Positions 63,064 through 64,000 of a stretch of 64,000 bases of DNA are shown piece after piece. Position 1 is the stretch's first letter; each line of letters starts with the position of its first letter. Location of the stretch: assembly GCA_956465555.1 (NCBI GenBank), contig OY101118.1:1426001-1490000 (forward strand). The letters run 5' to 3'. The stretch comes from Nitzschia sp. pyKryTriq1. Taxonomy: Eukaryota; Bacillariophyta; Bacillariophyceae; Bacillariales; Bacillariaceae. A program made the translations under genes and the position numbers. The notes under the pieces are model-generated. The model was given only the letters and a program-made list of their open reading frames with translations. It had not been told where the DNA came from and did no database searches.

Positions 63064-64000
63064 CGTGGTGCCGTTTTCTAAGTTTCGACGAGCGAGCACG
63101 TTCCTCTTCTTCGCCACGGCCTTCTTCCTTTTTCGACAAAAAGTGAAGCAGCAATTTTGATTACACGTCGTCTTCTTATAATATGGCTGGATTGCCGCCC
63201 CAAGTGGTAGAAGTTGGATTACTTGCTGTTTAATTCTGATGGACAACACGAATCTGTCTAGCTAGTGCAAGTATCAAACCTTTCGGCTCTCGTCTCAGTC
63301 CTTTCGTTTTTGACAACAACACGTCATGTTGTTGCGACCATGTACATGAAATTCTGATTCTGACTTCCTCTGTCGACTGACTGTTGACTGTCTGTTGACA
63401 CTCCGCGATTTTTGGTGTTGTTGAAGAAGCGGAAACTGCCAAGAGCCATGTGTTCAAAGGAGAAACGACGTACCTGGTACCGGTACAGTACATACTGGTA
63501 TGGTATGTAACGTTCCTGTGGCGCGTGCTCGCCTCGCGCGTCCGTCAATCCGTATGACCGGCTCGCGCCTCGTCTACTTCGTCAGAGTTCAGTCCCGGGT
63601 TCCGCTTCTCATGAATGAACCCAAACAAACAGTACTGTACTGTGGTACCTGGTACTGGTACTGTACCGGTATGTATGTACCGGTGGTACGTACGTGTGGT
63701 AGAGGTATCATCTACCGGCGGTACAAGTACCGGTAATTCGTACTCTACTACTCTACTACTAGCTAGAGCGTCCTCTCTGCGAGCTATGCAGTCTACATAA
63801 TGAGGAGATAGAGAACAAACTTGAGGTGATTTGAGATAAGCTGGCTACGGGGTTGTACCTGCTGTACGAAGTAGCCTAACTTCTCCCTGCCGGTAGGAAA
63901 TGTGGAATTTACTGCAGCACGTATCAACTGACTGGTACATTCTCAATTCCAAATTTCGTGTCTCATTCCTGGCTAACTGCGAAGACTTTTGCATAGATCC
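63064..64000. other. Intergenic, palindrome-rich window end
   Basis: Contains CTCTACTACTCTACTAC runs near 63737-63770 and repeated GTACCGGTA palindromes (63477, 63663-63728). Chance ORFs only. Confidence 0.5.

Noticed and set aside
1-64000. tRNA, rRNA or CRISPR features
   Set aside because: No cloverleaf with a GTTCGAATC-type arm, no rRNA core and no spaced direct-repeat array was seen by eye.

Overview
The window looks like nuclear DNA of a diatom, probably a pennate one. Genes lie on both strands and carry short GT-AG introns, mostly 46-140 bp. Several proteins open with a signal peptide followed by a Phe-led transit peptide, the plastid import type of diatoms. There is a cyclin of the diatom-expanded type and scattered debris of diatom-type Copia, Gypsy and LINE elements. 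No species is assigned. Exon joins were made by eye and kept only where phase closes and the family's conserved sequence continues across the join.

Layout. 1-2.6 kb: a CtIP/Sae2-type DNA-end-resection factor, cut by the window edge. 3-4.3 kb: a Copia relic and a doubtful membrane ORF. 4.4-9.5 kb: a plastid-targeted unknown, a TrmA-type RNA methyltransferase and a DUF2358 protein. 10-16.7 kb: an eight-exon ASCC3 helicase. 17.3-18.3 kb: a cyclin, followed by 2 kb of intergenic DNA with a LINE relic. 20.3-25.9 kb: a plastid thioredoxin-fold-like protein, an organellar PPR protein and a SET-domain protein. 26.5-29.3 kb: two tandem peroxiredoxins. 30.1-38.0 kb: an FtsH-like AAA ATPase without protease, a gag relic, an APH/choline-kinase-like protein and an OSCA/TMEM63-like channel. 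39.6-52.9 kb: a twin CW zinc-finger protein, a HEATR6-like protein, a gag relic, a tail-anchored TPR protein, a CHCH protein, a plastid unknown, a DUF1995 protein and a tRNA dimethylallyltransferase. 53.4-63.1 kb: a Gypsy relic, QNG1, a bromodomain protein, an F-box protein, pseudouridine-5'-phosphate glycosidase and a small membrane protein.

The strongest result is the peroxiredoxin pair. In both genes an in-frame TGA replaces the peroxidatic cysteine codon, in the context AFTPT-TGA-S-x-R-Q-V-P-G-Y-L, and the conserved peroxiredoxin sequence continues in frame afterwards. Just after the true stop of each gene lies a matching hairpin with SECIS hallmarks: ATGA, an A-rich apical loop start, a 3' TGA, and a stem that differs between the copies by a compensatory change. 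I read them as two tandem selenocysteine peroxiredoxins, one probably cytosolic and one with a signal peptide.

Other notable points are a 9-nt microexon in the PPR gene, two successive tiny exons (18 and 20 nt) in the OSCA-like gene, a GC-AG intron in the pseudouridine glycosidase gene, a clean gap of about 65 residues in the first ASCC3 cassette, and four RNA-modification or modified-nucleoside salvage genes within 64 kb.
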